In this document: piece after piece, positions 41,028-52,324 of the stretch
How the letters are laid out: each line of letters starts with the position of its first letter
Numbering within the stretch: the first letter of the stretch is position 1
Origin: Sebastes aleutianus
Lineage: Eukaryota; Chordata; Actinopteri; Perciformes; Sebastidae
Length of the DNA: 64,000 nucleotides
NCBI GenBank assembly: GCA_916700875.1
Contig: CAKAKS010000296.1
Coordinates: forward strand, 228,865 to 292,864
Direction: 5' to 3'
The notes under the pieces: model-generated
What the model was told of the DNA's origin: nothing
The model's database searches: none
Seen by the model: only the letters and a program-made list of their open reading frames with translations
Position numbers and translations under genes: made by a program

Positions 41028-44000
41028 ATGGACAACGCCGACAACCTGTTCCACCCGAGGTACGACCGACTAACCCGTGTGTGTGTTCTATAGTCTATTT
41101 AGTAAAAGGAGTGTTTATTAATACAGACAATATGAAGAGATCAACACCTGGCAGAGGGTATTTAAAGGTTAAATCAGAAGTCTGCTTGGAGTGTGTTTTT
41201 AAAGCCACTGTTGTCTACAGTGCCTTTGGTAATAATAATAATAATAATAATAAAGTCACCTGAACCTGTCTAAAAATGTTTGTTATTTTTGCTGGCGCAT
41301 ACACGGGATTATTCTTATTTTTGTTTTATTTATTTATTTGTTTATTTATTTATTTATTTATCTATTTATCTATTCATCTTTTCATCTATCTATTTATCTA
41401 TTTATTAATCTATTTATTTATTTATTTATCTATTCATCTATCTATTTATCTATTTATTTATCTATTTATTTATTTATTTATTTATTTATCTATTTATTTA
41501 TTTATTTATTTATCTATTTATTTATTTATTTATCTATTTATTTATTTATCTATTTATTTATCTATTTATTTATTTATCTATTTATTTATTTATTTATTTA
41601 TTTATTTATCTATTTATCTATTTATCTATTTATCTATTTATTTATCTATGTTTTATTATTTATTTATTTATGTCGTAATTATAATTCTTTTTAAAAAAAA
41701 AAAATTTATTGCGTATTTTTTTGAGTAAAGTGGCTTTAGTTTTTTGGGGTGTTTTTCATGGCAAAACAAAAAAACAAAAAATTCTGTGGGCCGTCAAAGT
41801 GGATCATTTCTCTCTTCAGAAAGTATGAAGTGGTATTGATTCTTTTATTGATTTCAAGAGCACTTTTAATAACGTGGTATATTAAAGGTGCTGTTTTCTC
41901 TTTAAATTATGTTTTATTGTTGTTTCCTTTTTGATTAATTCTCCTGTAGTATTTAATTTCTTATGAATATTTTTTATGTGTGTGTTGTCTTGAAGTACAT
42001 TTACTCAAGTTCAGCGCTTAAGTACAAATTTAAGGAGTATTTCCATTTTTTTACGCTACTTTTATACGACTTTTACTACATTTCTGAGGGAACTATAGTA
42101 CTTTTTACTCCACTACATTTATCTGACAGCTTAATTACTTTTAAGGTCAAGATTTTATACGTTATAGTTATTTTATTGTTAACAAACAATGAAATGATAA
42201 ATAATAATGTTTACTAATTATTAGTAATGCTATAATTTAAATAAGTTATTTAGGCAGTTTATTGTTGCGCACATTATAATATTGTATATACTATATTATA
42301 TGTATTTGTTAATGATTATGAAATTATTTGTAAACGTTTAAGAGACTGTTTTTAAAACATCTATAAACGTTAAGATCGCTATAACATTTTGTTATAGGTT
42401 CATTTTTAGTTACTTTTCAGGTCAAGATTTTTTATGTCAGACACTAAACGTACGATCAGTTTATACGTATTTATAGATGAAACTACACAACAACAATACA
42501 TATATTTGTTAAAATTAGCTCCTAAAATTCAGATGCTGCTTGGACTGAAACAAATCAGGAATATAAATCCCATAATAAATATATAATAAACATTTTGAAT
42601 GGAGCTATTCTGCACAACGAGTACATCTACTTTTGATCTGTTTGGTATTTTTACTTTAGTAACATTTTGATTTCAGGACTTTTACTCATACCAGAGTATT
42701 TCTACGCTGTAGTACTTCTACTTTTACTTCAGTAAACGGTCTGAGTGCTTCTCCCACCGCTGTTGTCTCGTCTGTCTCGTACCAGCTGATGTTATTTATA
42801 GCCGGAGGTCCGACTGCAGCTGTTGAGTTTCTTTCTGTATTTCACTGGTTCAGCAGCTGCTACTCATGTGTGTGTGTGTGAGTTTGTTTTACTCACATTG
42901 TGGGGACTCAACGACCATTTGGTCGGGTCAGAGTCGGGTCCTCACAACGCCGAACATTATAATTAAGGGATCAGACTTTTTGGATTTGGTTAAGATTAGA
43001 GTAAAGGGCTGGATACACTCCGATGTTTATACTACATTGGGTCTTTGCGTACGTAGACATCGGTCATCGGAAAGAAAAGTTGTTGGTATCTATGGAGGTG
43101 TTTTAGGGAGGGGATTTCCCCTTTAATAGTGACAGTCGGGTGTGTTTGTGTATGTAAATGTTAACCAGACGGCTGCGTCAGTAGCTCTCTGTTCATCATT
43201 ATGCAAATAGGCTGGTTTCAGTGTGTGTATGCAGTTCTTTGATGGTATTAATATGTATTCTCCTCCATCACAGATAACATCTATCAAAACTTCAATGACG
43301 CCTCTTTCTGTGCTTTCATGTCTTTCTTTTAGTGACCTGCTCAGTCTCTCATCTTTACTCCGGTTGTTTCCTCTGAAATACAACTCACCTGTGTGAAGTA
43401 ATAGTTATACAGCAATGTAAAATACTCCACTAAGTCAAAGTCCTGCATTGAAAATCTCAGTATAGAAGTATGATGAGCAGAATCACATCAAAACGTATAA
43501 TAGGATTATTATCTCTGATGCATTACTGTGTGAGCAGCAGCTAGTTTATAAAGTCGTACATAAACCTGTCTAATATGGAAACCTTCCTTTGCAGCGTATT
43601 TCAATGTGTTTTTATTTTAACTTAATTTTTAACTAAAAATTATCAAGAATAGATGATACACGTTGATTTGCATTTAAAAACAGGTTTAAATCTTCCTATT
43701 GCACGAGCAGATTTTTTCACTTTTTATAAGAAAGAGCAAAGTAGAAGACACTTGACATGAACCTGTTTCAGTTTAGATTAGATTAGACTGACTAGACATT
43801 TCACAACTGACTTGAGACTCGATTTGAACTTGTCTTAATTGACTTGAGGTTTAAATTAATTTAAACTTTTTTCATATTAGGGTCTTTCTTTAAGAAAATG
43901 GACTTTTGTCTCCATTTCTTCCCACTGTTGCTTGTTGTCTAACCTCCTGTTTGTCTGTCCCTCAGCCTGGCAGCCGCTCTCATTAAACTCGACCCGGAGG

Positions 44001-47000
44001 ACGGCAAGCAGATCGTGGAGTATTTAAAAACTCAAGCCCTGCTGGCGAGAGAGAAAGCCCGTAAGAGCAAATACATGAGCACGTGTTGTCCGCTAGTCAC
44101 AGAGGAGAACGTTACATCACCAAGTTACACACCAATTAAATAAATGATTCATAAACTCATCCTGTATTCATGACGATCCCAACAAAGTAAATGCATCCCC
44201 TAAAATGCTAAATCCTTTGAATCCAAGTCAACCGCTGCAGGAGACATGTTGTAACTTTAATCAATGCATTCATATCTTCTGTGTTTCTTTGCTTTAATTT
44301 AAAGCTCACGTGTCTGAAACTGAAACTAAATCTGTGAATCCAACAAAGAGTTGATTAAAAATGCTGCAACATTGTGCAAAAGGTTGATGTTCAACCAGAT
44401 ACTGCGCCCCCTCGTGGATGAGATTAAATCTGTATATATGTGTGTTTGTTTGTTTGTTTTAGTGCTGCAGGCGTCAGTCAGAGATCAGAAGAAGCTGCTG
44501 GTGGAAAACGGAAAACTGAAGAAAGACATCGAGCAGCTGAGAACTCAGCTGCATGACAAACAGAGGAGACGCACCGGTACATCAACACACTTCTATACTT
44601 CTGAGGACCGTCAATGACATAATGCAGTCCCAAACCCTAAACCTGATTCAAGTCTTAAACCTCAAATGTCCCCAAATTCTCACACTTCCAAAAAAATGTC
44701 TTCAAGTTCAAAAAAGTTCTTGACTTTCCCAAAATGTCCTCACTTTCCATAACATTCTCACTTTTCAATAAATGCCATCGAGTTCCAAAATGTCCTCACT
44801 TTCCATAGAATGTCCTCACTCTCCAAAAATGTCCTTATGTCCCCCAAATTCTCACACTTTAGAAACATGTCTTCACATTCAAAAAGTTCCTACATTTTCT
44901 AAAATATCCCTACTTTCCATAGAATGTCCAAACTATTCAAAATGTCTCCAAAAGTTTTAGACTTCCAAAAAGTGTTCACATTTAAAAAGTTCCTCACTTT
45001 TCCAAAAGTATCCTTACTTTCCATAGAATGTCCCCATTTTTGTCCTCACTTGCATTTAAAGGGACTGTTTGTAAGAATCCGAAATGCTTGTTAACAGCGA
45101 GCGCGCATGGGACACCGACCCGCAATGATTTATACGTGTAAGAAGTTACAAACAGTCCCTTTAAGTCCTCACTTTTCCAAAATGTTGTAACTTTCCATAA
45201 CATCTTCACTTCTCAATAAATGCCATCAAGTTCCAAAACCCTTACTTTCCATAGAATGTCCTCACTCTCCAAAAATGTCCTTTAGTCCCCCAAATTTTCA
45301 GACTTCTAAAAAATGTCTTCACATTGAAAAAGTTCCTAGTTTTTCAAAAATACCCAGTCCTCACAAAGACAGGAACAGAGACGGACACACAGGGACAACT
45401 GTGCATGATTGTCTTTCCCTCTGAGCCGCTGAGGTTCAGCGTCGACTGTGGTCACATTTAAAGAACAAAGTGGATTCTTTTAATTTAATAAGAACTTTAT
45501 TAAGTCAAAATCTTTTGGAGATTTGTCCAAAAGATTAAAGAGAAACCAGCCAGATACATTAAATTCATTCCTGAATGTTTTTCTGTCTTTCAGCCAAAGC
45601 GTTGCTCTCTCCGGCCACGCCTCCTCCATCTATTAGCCCCGCCTCCACAACACCTGTCAATCAACCCCCCTCCCCTGCTGGAGCATCACATGACCGCAGA
45701 GACAGACAGAGCAGGAGGAGGAGAGGAGAGAGGAAAGGTGAGATGAGGAGGGAGGGCACAGATGAGGAAAGGAAGGAAGGGAAGGAAAAGACTGACTTGA
45801 CCTCTCTCTCTCTCTTCCAGCTCGTCCCACCTCTGACCCTCTCTTGTTGGAGGCGGAGCCTCGCGTTGACGTGTCACGACTGGACCTGCGGGTCGGACGG
45901 ATCCTCAGCGTCCGCCGCCACCCGCTGGCCGAGGCGATGTCTGTCCAGGAGGTAGACGTGGGCGAGAACGCCCCACGCACGGTCGTCAGCAAACTGGGAG
46001 AGAAAACACAGCTGGAGGAGGTAGCGAACAACGTTACTCTCAAAATGTTACGACTTTATTCTTAAAATGTTACGACTTTATTCTCTAAATGTTTCAACTT
46101 TATTCTCAAAATGTTACGACTTTATTCTCAAAATGTTACAACTTTATTCTCTAAATGTTACGACTTTATTCTCAAAATGTTACGACTTTATTCTCTAAAT
46201 GTTACGACTTTATTCTTAAAATGTTTCAACTTTATTCTTAAAATGTTTCGACTTTATTCTCAAAATGTTTCGACTTTATTCTCAAAATGTTACGACTTTA
46301 TTCTCAAAATGTTACGACTTTATTCTCAAAATGTTACGACTTTATTCTCTAAATGTTACGACTTTATTCTCAAAATGTTTCGACTTTATTCTCTAAATGT
46401 TACGACTTTATTCTCAAAATGTTACGACTTTATTCTCTAAATGTTACGACTTTATTCTTAAAATGTTTCAACTTTATTCTTAAAATGTTACGACTTTATT
46501 CTCAAAATGTTTCGACTTTATTCTTAAAATGTTACGACTTTATTCTCAAAATGTTACGACTTTATTCTCAAAATGTTTCGACTTTATTCTCTAAATGTTA
46601 CGACTTTATTCTTAAAATGTTTCGACTTTATTCTTAAAATGTTTCGACTTTATTCTCAAAATGTTACGACTTTATTCTCAAAATGTTACGACTTTATTCT
46701 TAAAATGTTTCAACTTTATTCTCAAAATGTTTCGACTTTATTCTCAAAATGTTACGACTTTATTCTCTAAATGTTACAACATTACTCTCAAAATGTTACG
46801 ACTTTATTCTCTAAATGTTACGACTTTATTCTCTAGATGTTACGACTTTATTCTCAAAATGTTTCGACTTTATTCTCAAAATGTTTTGACTTTATTCTTA
46901 AAATGTTACGACTTTATTCTCAAAATGTTACGACTTTATTCTCAAAATGTTTTGACTTTATTCTCTATATGTTACGACTTTATTCTCAAAATGTTTCGAC

Positions 47001-50000
47001 TTTATTCTCAAAATGTTTTGACTTTATTCTCTAGATGTTACGACTTTATTCTCAAAATGTTTCGACTTTATTCTCAAAATGTTTTGACTTTATTCTCAAA
47101 ATGTTTCGACTTTATTCTCAAAATGTTACGACTTTATTCTCTAAATGTTACGACTTCATTCTCAAAATGTTACGACTTTATTCTCAAAATGTTTCGACTT
47201 TATTCTCAAAATGTTACGACTTTATTCTCAAAATGTTTCGACTTTATTCTCAAAATGTTACGACTTTATTCTCTAAATGTTACAACGTTACTCTCAAAAT
47301 GTTACGACTTTATTCTCTAAATGTTACGACTTTATTCTCTAGATGTTACGACTTTATTCTCAAAATGTTTCGACTTTATTCTCTAAATGTTACGACTTTA
47401 TTCTCAAAATGTTTCGACTTTATTCTCAAAATGTTACGACTTTATTCTCTAAATGTTACGACTTTATTCTCAAAATGTTACGACTTTATTCTCAAAATGT
47501 TTCGACTTTATTCTCAAAATGTTACGACTTTATTCTCAAAATGTTTCGACTTTATTCTCAAAATGTTACGACTTTATTCTCAAAATGTTTCGACTTTATT
47601 CTCAAAATGTTACGACTTTATTCTCTAAATGTTACAACGTTACTCTCAAAATGTTACGACTTTATTCTCTAAATGTTACGACTTTATTCTCTAGATGTTA
47701 CGACTTTATTCTCAAAATGTTTCGACTTTATTCTCTAAATGTTACGACTTTATTCTTAAAATGTTTCGACTTTATTGTTAAAATGTTTCGACTTTATTCT
47801 CAAAATGTTACGACTTTATTCTCAAAATGTTACGACTTTATTCTTAAAATGTTTCGACTTTATTCTCAAAATGTTACGACTTTATTCTCAAAATGTTACG
47901 ACTTTATTCTCAAAATGTTACGACTTTATTCTCTAAATGTTACGACTTTATTCTCAAAATGTTTCGACTTTATTCTCTAAATGTTACGACTTTATTCTCA
48001 AAATGTTACGACTTTATTCTCTAAATGTTACGACTTTATTCTTAAAATGTTTCAACTTTATTCTTAAAATGTTACGACTTTATTCTCAAAATGTTTCGAC
48101 TTTATTCTTAAAATGTTACGACTTTATTCTCAAAATGTTACGACTTTATTCTCAAAATGTTTCGACTTTATTCTCTAAATGTTACGACTTTATTCTTAAA
48201 ATGTTTCGACTTTATTCTTAAAATGTTTCGACTTTATTCTCAAAATGTTACGACTTTATTCTCAAAATGTTACGACTTTATTCTTAAAATGTTTCAACTT
48301 TATTCTCAAAATGTTTCGACTTTATTCTCAAAATGTTACGACTTTATTCTCTAAATGTTACAACATTACTCTCAAAATGTTACGACTTTATTCTCTAAAT
48401 GTTACGACTTTATTCTCTAGATGTTACGACTTTATTCTCAAAATGTTTCGACTTTATTCTCAAAATGTTTTGACTTTATTCTTAAAATGTTACGACTTTA
48501 TTCTCAAAATGTTACGACTTTATTCTCAAAATGTTTTGACTTTATTCTCTAGATGTTACGACTTTATTCTCAAAATGTTTCGACTTTATTCTCAAAATGT
48601 TTTGACTTTATTCTCTAGATGTTACGACTTTATTCTCAAAATGTTTCGACTTTATTCTCAAAATGTTTTGACTTTATTCTCAAAATGTTTCGACTTTATT
48701 CTCAAAATGTTACGACTTTATTCTCTAAATGTTACGACTTCATTCTCAAAATGTTACGACTTTATTCTCAAAATGTTTCGACTTTATTCTCAAAATGTTA
48801 CGACTTTATTCTCAAAATGTTTCGACTTTATTCTCAAAATGTTACGACTTTATTCTCAAAATGTTTCGACTTTATTCTCAAAATGTTACGACTTTATTCT
48901 CTAAATGTTACAACGTTACTCTCAAAATGTTACGACTTTATTCTCTAAATGTTACGACTTTATTCTCTAGATGTTACGACTTTATTCTCAAAATGTTTCG
49001 ACTTTATTCTCTAAATGTTACGACTTTATTCTCAAAATGTTTCGACTTTATTCTCAAAATGTTACGACTTTATTCTCTAAATGTTACGACTTTATTCTCA
49101 AAATGTTACGACTTTATTCTCAAAATGTTTCGACTTTATTCTCAAAATGTTACGACTTTATTCTCAAAATGTTTCGACTTTATTCTCAAAATGTTACGAC
49201 TTTATTCTCAAAATGTTTCGACTTTATTCTCAAAATGTTACGACTTTATTCTCTAAATGTTACAACGTTACTCTCAAAATGTTACGACTTTATTCTCTAA
49301 ATGTTACGACTTTATTCTCTAGATGTTACGACTTTATTCTCAAAATGTTTCGACTTTATTCTCTAAATGTTACGACTTTATTCTTAAAATGTTTCGACTT
49401 TATTCTTAAAATGTTTCGACTTTATTCTCAAAATGTTACGACTTTATTCTCAAAATATTACGACTTTATTCTGAAAATGTTACGACTTTATTCTCAAAAT
49501 GTTTCGACTTTATTCTCAAAATATTACGACTTTATTCTCAAAATGTTTCGACTTTATTCTCTAAATGTTTCGACTTTATTCTCTAGATGTTATGACTTTT
49601 TGAAGTACCTCTCTCTCTCTGCAGCTCCAGGGCGGTCTAGCTGTGTTGCTATGCAACGTGAAGGCCTGTAAGCTGAGGGGTGTGGTCTCTCAGGCCCGCC
49701 TCCTCTGTTGCTCCACCACTGATGACGCTGCTGAGCTGTTGACTCCGCCCACAGGCTCCTCCCCCGGAGACAGAGTCACCTTCCTCACCTACCCGGGTAA
49801 TAATAACCAAACAGTTCATCTAACAGTCAAACAACATGCAGACAAATAGAAAGAAAGACTGAACACACAGTAGCTAGTGAAGCTGGATGAAAGTGGTCTT
49901 ATGAACCCCCCTACCTGTGTCCAGGTGAGCCGGACAGAGAGCTGCAGTCCAAGCAGAGAGTCTGGGAGCTCCTTCAGCCCGACCTGCAGGTCGACTCGAA

Positions 50001-50091
50001 GGGCGTCGCCAACTATAAAGGCTGCGGGTTCGAGGTGAAGGGGAAGGGGCTGTGCAGGGCGCCCTCCCTCACCGGCTGCGTCATCAGATAG
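41028..50091 (+). CDS. aimp1: AIMP1, multisynthetase complex scaffold and EMAP II precursor
   Basis: Seven coding exons are 41028-41059, 43966-44060, 44463-44576, 45594-45737, 45821-46020, 49625-49796 and 49925-50091. Phases agree and the product is 307 residues, close to human AIMP1. The N-terminus (about 20-75) is a leucine-zipper coiled coil (LLVENGKLKKDIEQLRTQL) that binds arginyl-tRNA synthetase in the complex. A proline- then Arg-rich linker (RRDRQSRRRRGERK) takes the place of the Lys-rich linker of mammals. Residues about 146-307 are the OB-fold tRNA-binding EMAP II domain: DVSRLDLRVGRILS, EEVDVGE-like QEVDVGENAPRTVVS, GDRVTF, FEVKGKGLCRA. The intron 5 donor is weak (GTAGCG), and that intron is filled by a minisatellite. 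An ATTAAA signal follows at 50247. Fish have more than one aimp1 copy, so the a/b identity is open. Confidence 0.95.
41325..41670. repeat. TTTA/TCTA tetranucleotide array
   Basis: About 350 bp of ATTT with ATCT variants in aimp1 intron 1. The poly-(Leu-Phe-Ile-Tyr) ORFs over it are artefacts. Confidence 0.97.
41990..42765. repeat. Dispersed repeat (AAGTACATTTACTCAAGT ... CTTCTCCCACCGCT)
   Basis: The block starts with TTGAAGTACATTTACTCAAG and ends with AAACGGTCTGAGTGCTTCTC, the same wording as 40615-40765 and 16985-17080. It lies in aimp1 intron 1 and has no coding content. Confidence 0.55.
44640..45350. repeat. Degenerate TCCTCACTTTCCAAAAATG repeat
   Basis: Loose tandem phrases of about 25-40 bp (AATGTCCTCACTTTCCATAG) fill aimp1 intron 3 and are interrupted by the small MITE at 45056-45164. 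Confidence 0.75.
45056..45164. mobile_element. 109-bp palindromic MITE with TTAA ends
   Basis: Begins TTAAAGGGACTGTTTGTAA and ends with its exact reverse complement, a 19-bp perfect terminal inverted repeat. If the outer TTAA is the duplicated target, the ends are AGGGACTG, which would suit a piggyBac-type mover; the superfamily is not certain. Related single ends are at 22005 and 60037. Confidence 0.75.
46028..49595. repeat. 22-bp minisatellite filling aimp1 intron 5
   Basis: About 160 copies of a 22-bp unit with core TTACGACTTTATTCTC run from within 10 bp of the exon 5 donor to about 30 bp before the exon 6 acceptor. Variants (TTTCGAC, TTTTGAC, CTAAATG, CTAGATG) mark higher-order copies: 46353-46770 recurs at 47937-48354 (offset 1584, 72 units), and 47343-47672 recurs at 48971-49300 (offset 1628, 74 units). 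Long ORFs in all frames are by-products. Confidence 0.97.
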
Positions 50092-50384
50092 ACGCAGCGA
50101 GGGGCCACATCGTACACGACGACGCTGATGAAGACGTGACGTGCACCGGAGTACTTTTATTGTGAAAAGCCTTCTCCTGGTGCCGTTAGCTAACACAGGA
50201 AGAAGAGAAAATCATCTCATTCAAGTTGCATCACTGTTGTTTATTGATTAAAAATGTGAAACCACAATCACCTGTTTCCTCCAGTGTTCCTGTTTACATA
50301 AAGGAAGGAACGCCCGCCTCTAACCTTAGGTTACCGTGAGGCGCTGCAGGTCACTTCCAGAACACCAAACCAGTGTGTTGGGTT
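50092..50384 (+). other. aimp1: aimp1 3'UTR
   Basis: A short 3'UTR follows the TAG. ATTAAA at 50247-50252 is the first reasonable polyadenylation signal. Confidence 0.55.
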
Positions 50385-50930
50385 GAGACCACAGTCTCCA
50401 TCTTGGTTTTTAGTCGTCTCCATCTTGGTTGTTGGACGTCTCCATCTTGGTTTTTTGTCCGTCTCCATCTTGGTTTTTAACCGTCTCCATCTTGGTTTTT
50501 TGCAACCAGAAGTGACACTAGAGGGTTGAGCTAAGTGCAACCGAACGTTGAATAAGACATTTTTAGGCGACCAAAAATGTTATAATTAACTTTGATGAAC
50601 CCGTGGTAGCGACCTGTCAATCACAAGGTAGCCCCGCCCTAAAGCATCCCCTGCTTTATGGTCTATCTGACTCTAAATGGGACCATCATTTACTAAATGA
50701 ACATCATGCTGTATTGAAGAAGACTTGAAACTAGAGATTGAGACCATAAACTCATGTTTACAATGTTTACTGAGGTAATAAATCAAGAGAGAAGTAGAAG
50801 CTCATTTTCTCAGAGACTTCTATACAACCAGAGGAGTCGCCCCCTGCTGGCTGCTAGACAGGATGCAGGTTTAAGGCTCTTCACCGTTGGCTTCACTTTA
50901 TAGAACCGGAGGTTCCTGATATGTCTTCTG
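50385..50930. repeat. Dispersed repeat with CCATCTTGG tandem head
   Basis: Five copies of TCTCCATCTTGGTTTTT form the head (about 50395-50500). A conserved body follows: CAACCAGAAGTGACACTAGA, GTAGCCCCGCCCTAAAGCAT, GTCTATCTGACTCTAAATGG. The body matches 63700-64000 closely in the same orientation. Confidence 0.9.
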
Positions 50931-50976
50931 TGATTCTGGTTTGTTCAAAAATTAATCATAAAACACAGGGATGCTT

Positions 50977-50982
50977 TTTATT
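50977..50982 (-). terminator. gimd1: Polyadenylation signal for gimd1
   Basis: AATAAA on the minus strand, 222 bp after the gimd1 stop codon. Confidence 0.55.
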
Positions 50983-51203
50983 ATGTATAAATCTTGTGAT
51001 TACCAGTTCAACAAACAACTCTTTCAACTCACTAAACAGCTCTGGAACAGTTATGTGACATAATATCACGGTTAGGGAGGGGGGGGAAGGAGGATTCACA
51101 GCAGACACACACATAAGATCATTTATCACACAGTATTTGTGTTGTTGGTAAACTGGTACGGCAGCGTGGAGCCACCAGTGTGTGGTTCCTCTTTAAGGCG
51201 GAG

Positions 51204-52324
51204 TCAGAGTGAGACGTCTGTCCTGAGCGTCAGAGCTCCGTGATGGTTGCCGGCTGAGAGGCGGAGCAGTCGGTCTCTCAGCGGTCGTCCTCTGACTGAC
51301 GGCCAATCACAGCTGTTGTCCAAGAACAAGACTCCTCCTGCCACCTCTTCAGCCAGAGCTCTCAGCCAATCACTGGTCTGTGTGAGGTAGACTGACGGAT
51401 GGAGCCCCGCCTCCTTCAGGTGGTCGGCGTGCGTGAGAACGAGTAAAGCGTGACGACGCCATTCCGGACCGAAGAGAATCTGAACACAGAGAACACAGAA
51501 TCAGACCAACACACCACATACTGACCGTTACAGTGTGTGTTTATGTGTGTGTACCTCCACGTGCTCGTCCAGGTGTGTGTTGCCGTGCGGCAGGTCCGCT
51601 CTCACAACGAGCACGAGTACGTGCACGCCCTCGGGGCAGAGCTCGTGCAACCTCTGTGGGCGGGGCGCCGTGGGGGGCGTGTCAACCACTCTCAACAGGA
51701 GGTCGGACTCCGCCCCCCGTCTTCTGAAGTAGCTCTGGAAGTTTCGGCTGAGGACTTGATGCTCCGTCGTCAAGGAAACGCCAGAAATGCAGGCGCCTGT
51801 TTGGAATTCCTCTCCACCTGCCGAACAGTTTATGAATAAATTAGAGCCGTCAATCGATGAAGATAGTTAATCGCAATTAATGGCACGTTTTTCAGAGCTC
51901 GTCACCGTCAAGACGGCTTGCTGTTGGTCACTAAGTGTGCACGTCACAAAAGTAGAAACTGACACCATCGGTCATTTAGTAAGTCATAATTTTAATCATA
52001 ATTTTATTATAAGACATATTTTTGTCTTACTATATCATAATTTTGACTTACCGCATGTACTATATGTATGTTTTACTGGATAATCTTTCAAATATTGCTC
52101 ATATTTACCGTGTTTTTAACGTGTCTGCAGCTAAAATGTGCAGATTAAAAGGAACTATAAAACTGACCAATCAGAGCGTTCCCCACGGAGCTCCTCCCAC
52201 TCTGCCTGTCGCCTAGCAACAGCACGTTCAGGGCCAGCGCATCCCGCTCGTCTCCACGACCCCGGCCGGTGAGGATTCCGAAGGGGTCGTTGTCGCGGCG
52301 ACCGTGTTCCGTGCCGAGATCCAT
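51204..52324 (-). CDS. gimd1: GIMAP-type P-loop GTPase GIMD1
   Basis: Three coding exons are 52168-52324, 51555-51817 and 51204-51479. Donors GTCAGT and GTACAC, acceptors GGCAG and TTCAG, and phases agree; the product is 231 residues. It is a member of the AIG1/GIMAP GTPase group. The P-loop reads GDRQSGRSSVGNAL (residues 38-51), followed by GGEEFQTGA; the switch II motif is RVVDTPP (Asp98) and the base-recognition motif is LTHAD (155-159). Odd points are Arg44 where the Walker A lysine is expected, and DTPP instead of DTPG. There is no coiled coil or membrane anchor. Location between aimp1 and dkk2 matches human GIMD1. The first ATG at 52324 was chosen; an acceptor at about 52345 precedes it. 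Confidence 0.88.

Noticed and set aside
41276..41728. Hydrophobic Leu-Phe-Ile-Tyr protein
   Set aside because: Translation of the TTTA/TCTA array in aimp1 intron 1.
43201..43209. ATGCAAAT octamer (Oct/POU motif) in aimp1 intron 1
   Set aside because: A single 8-bp match is expected by chance in 64 kb; no supporting cluster.
46111..49671. Large family of overlapping LYSQNV/CYDFIL repeat proteins
   Set aside because: A 22-bp unit reads through three frames without stops; it lies inside an intron and has no start or codon signature of its own.
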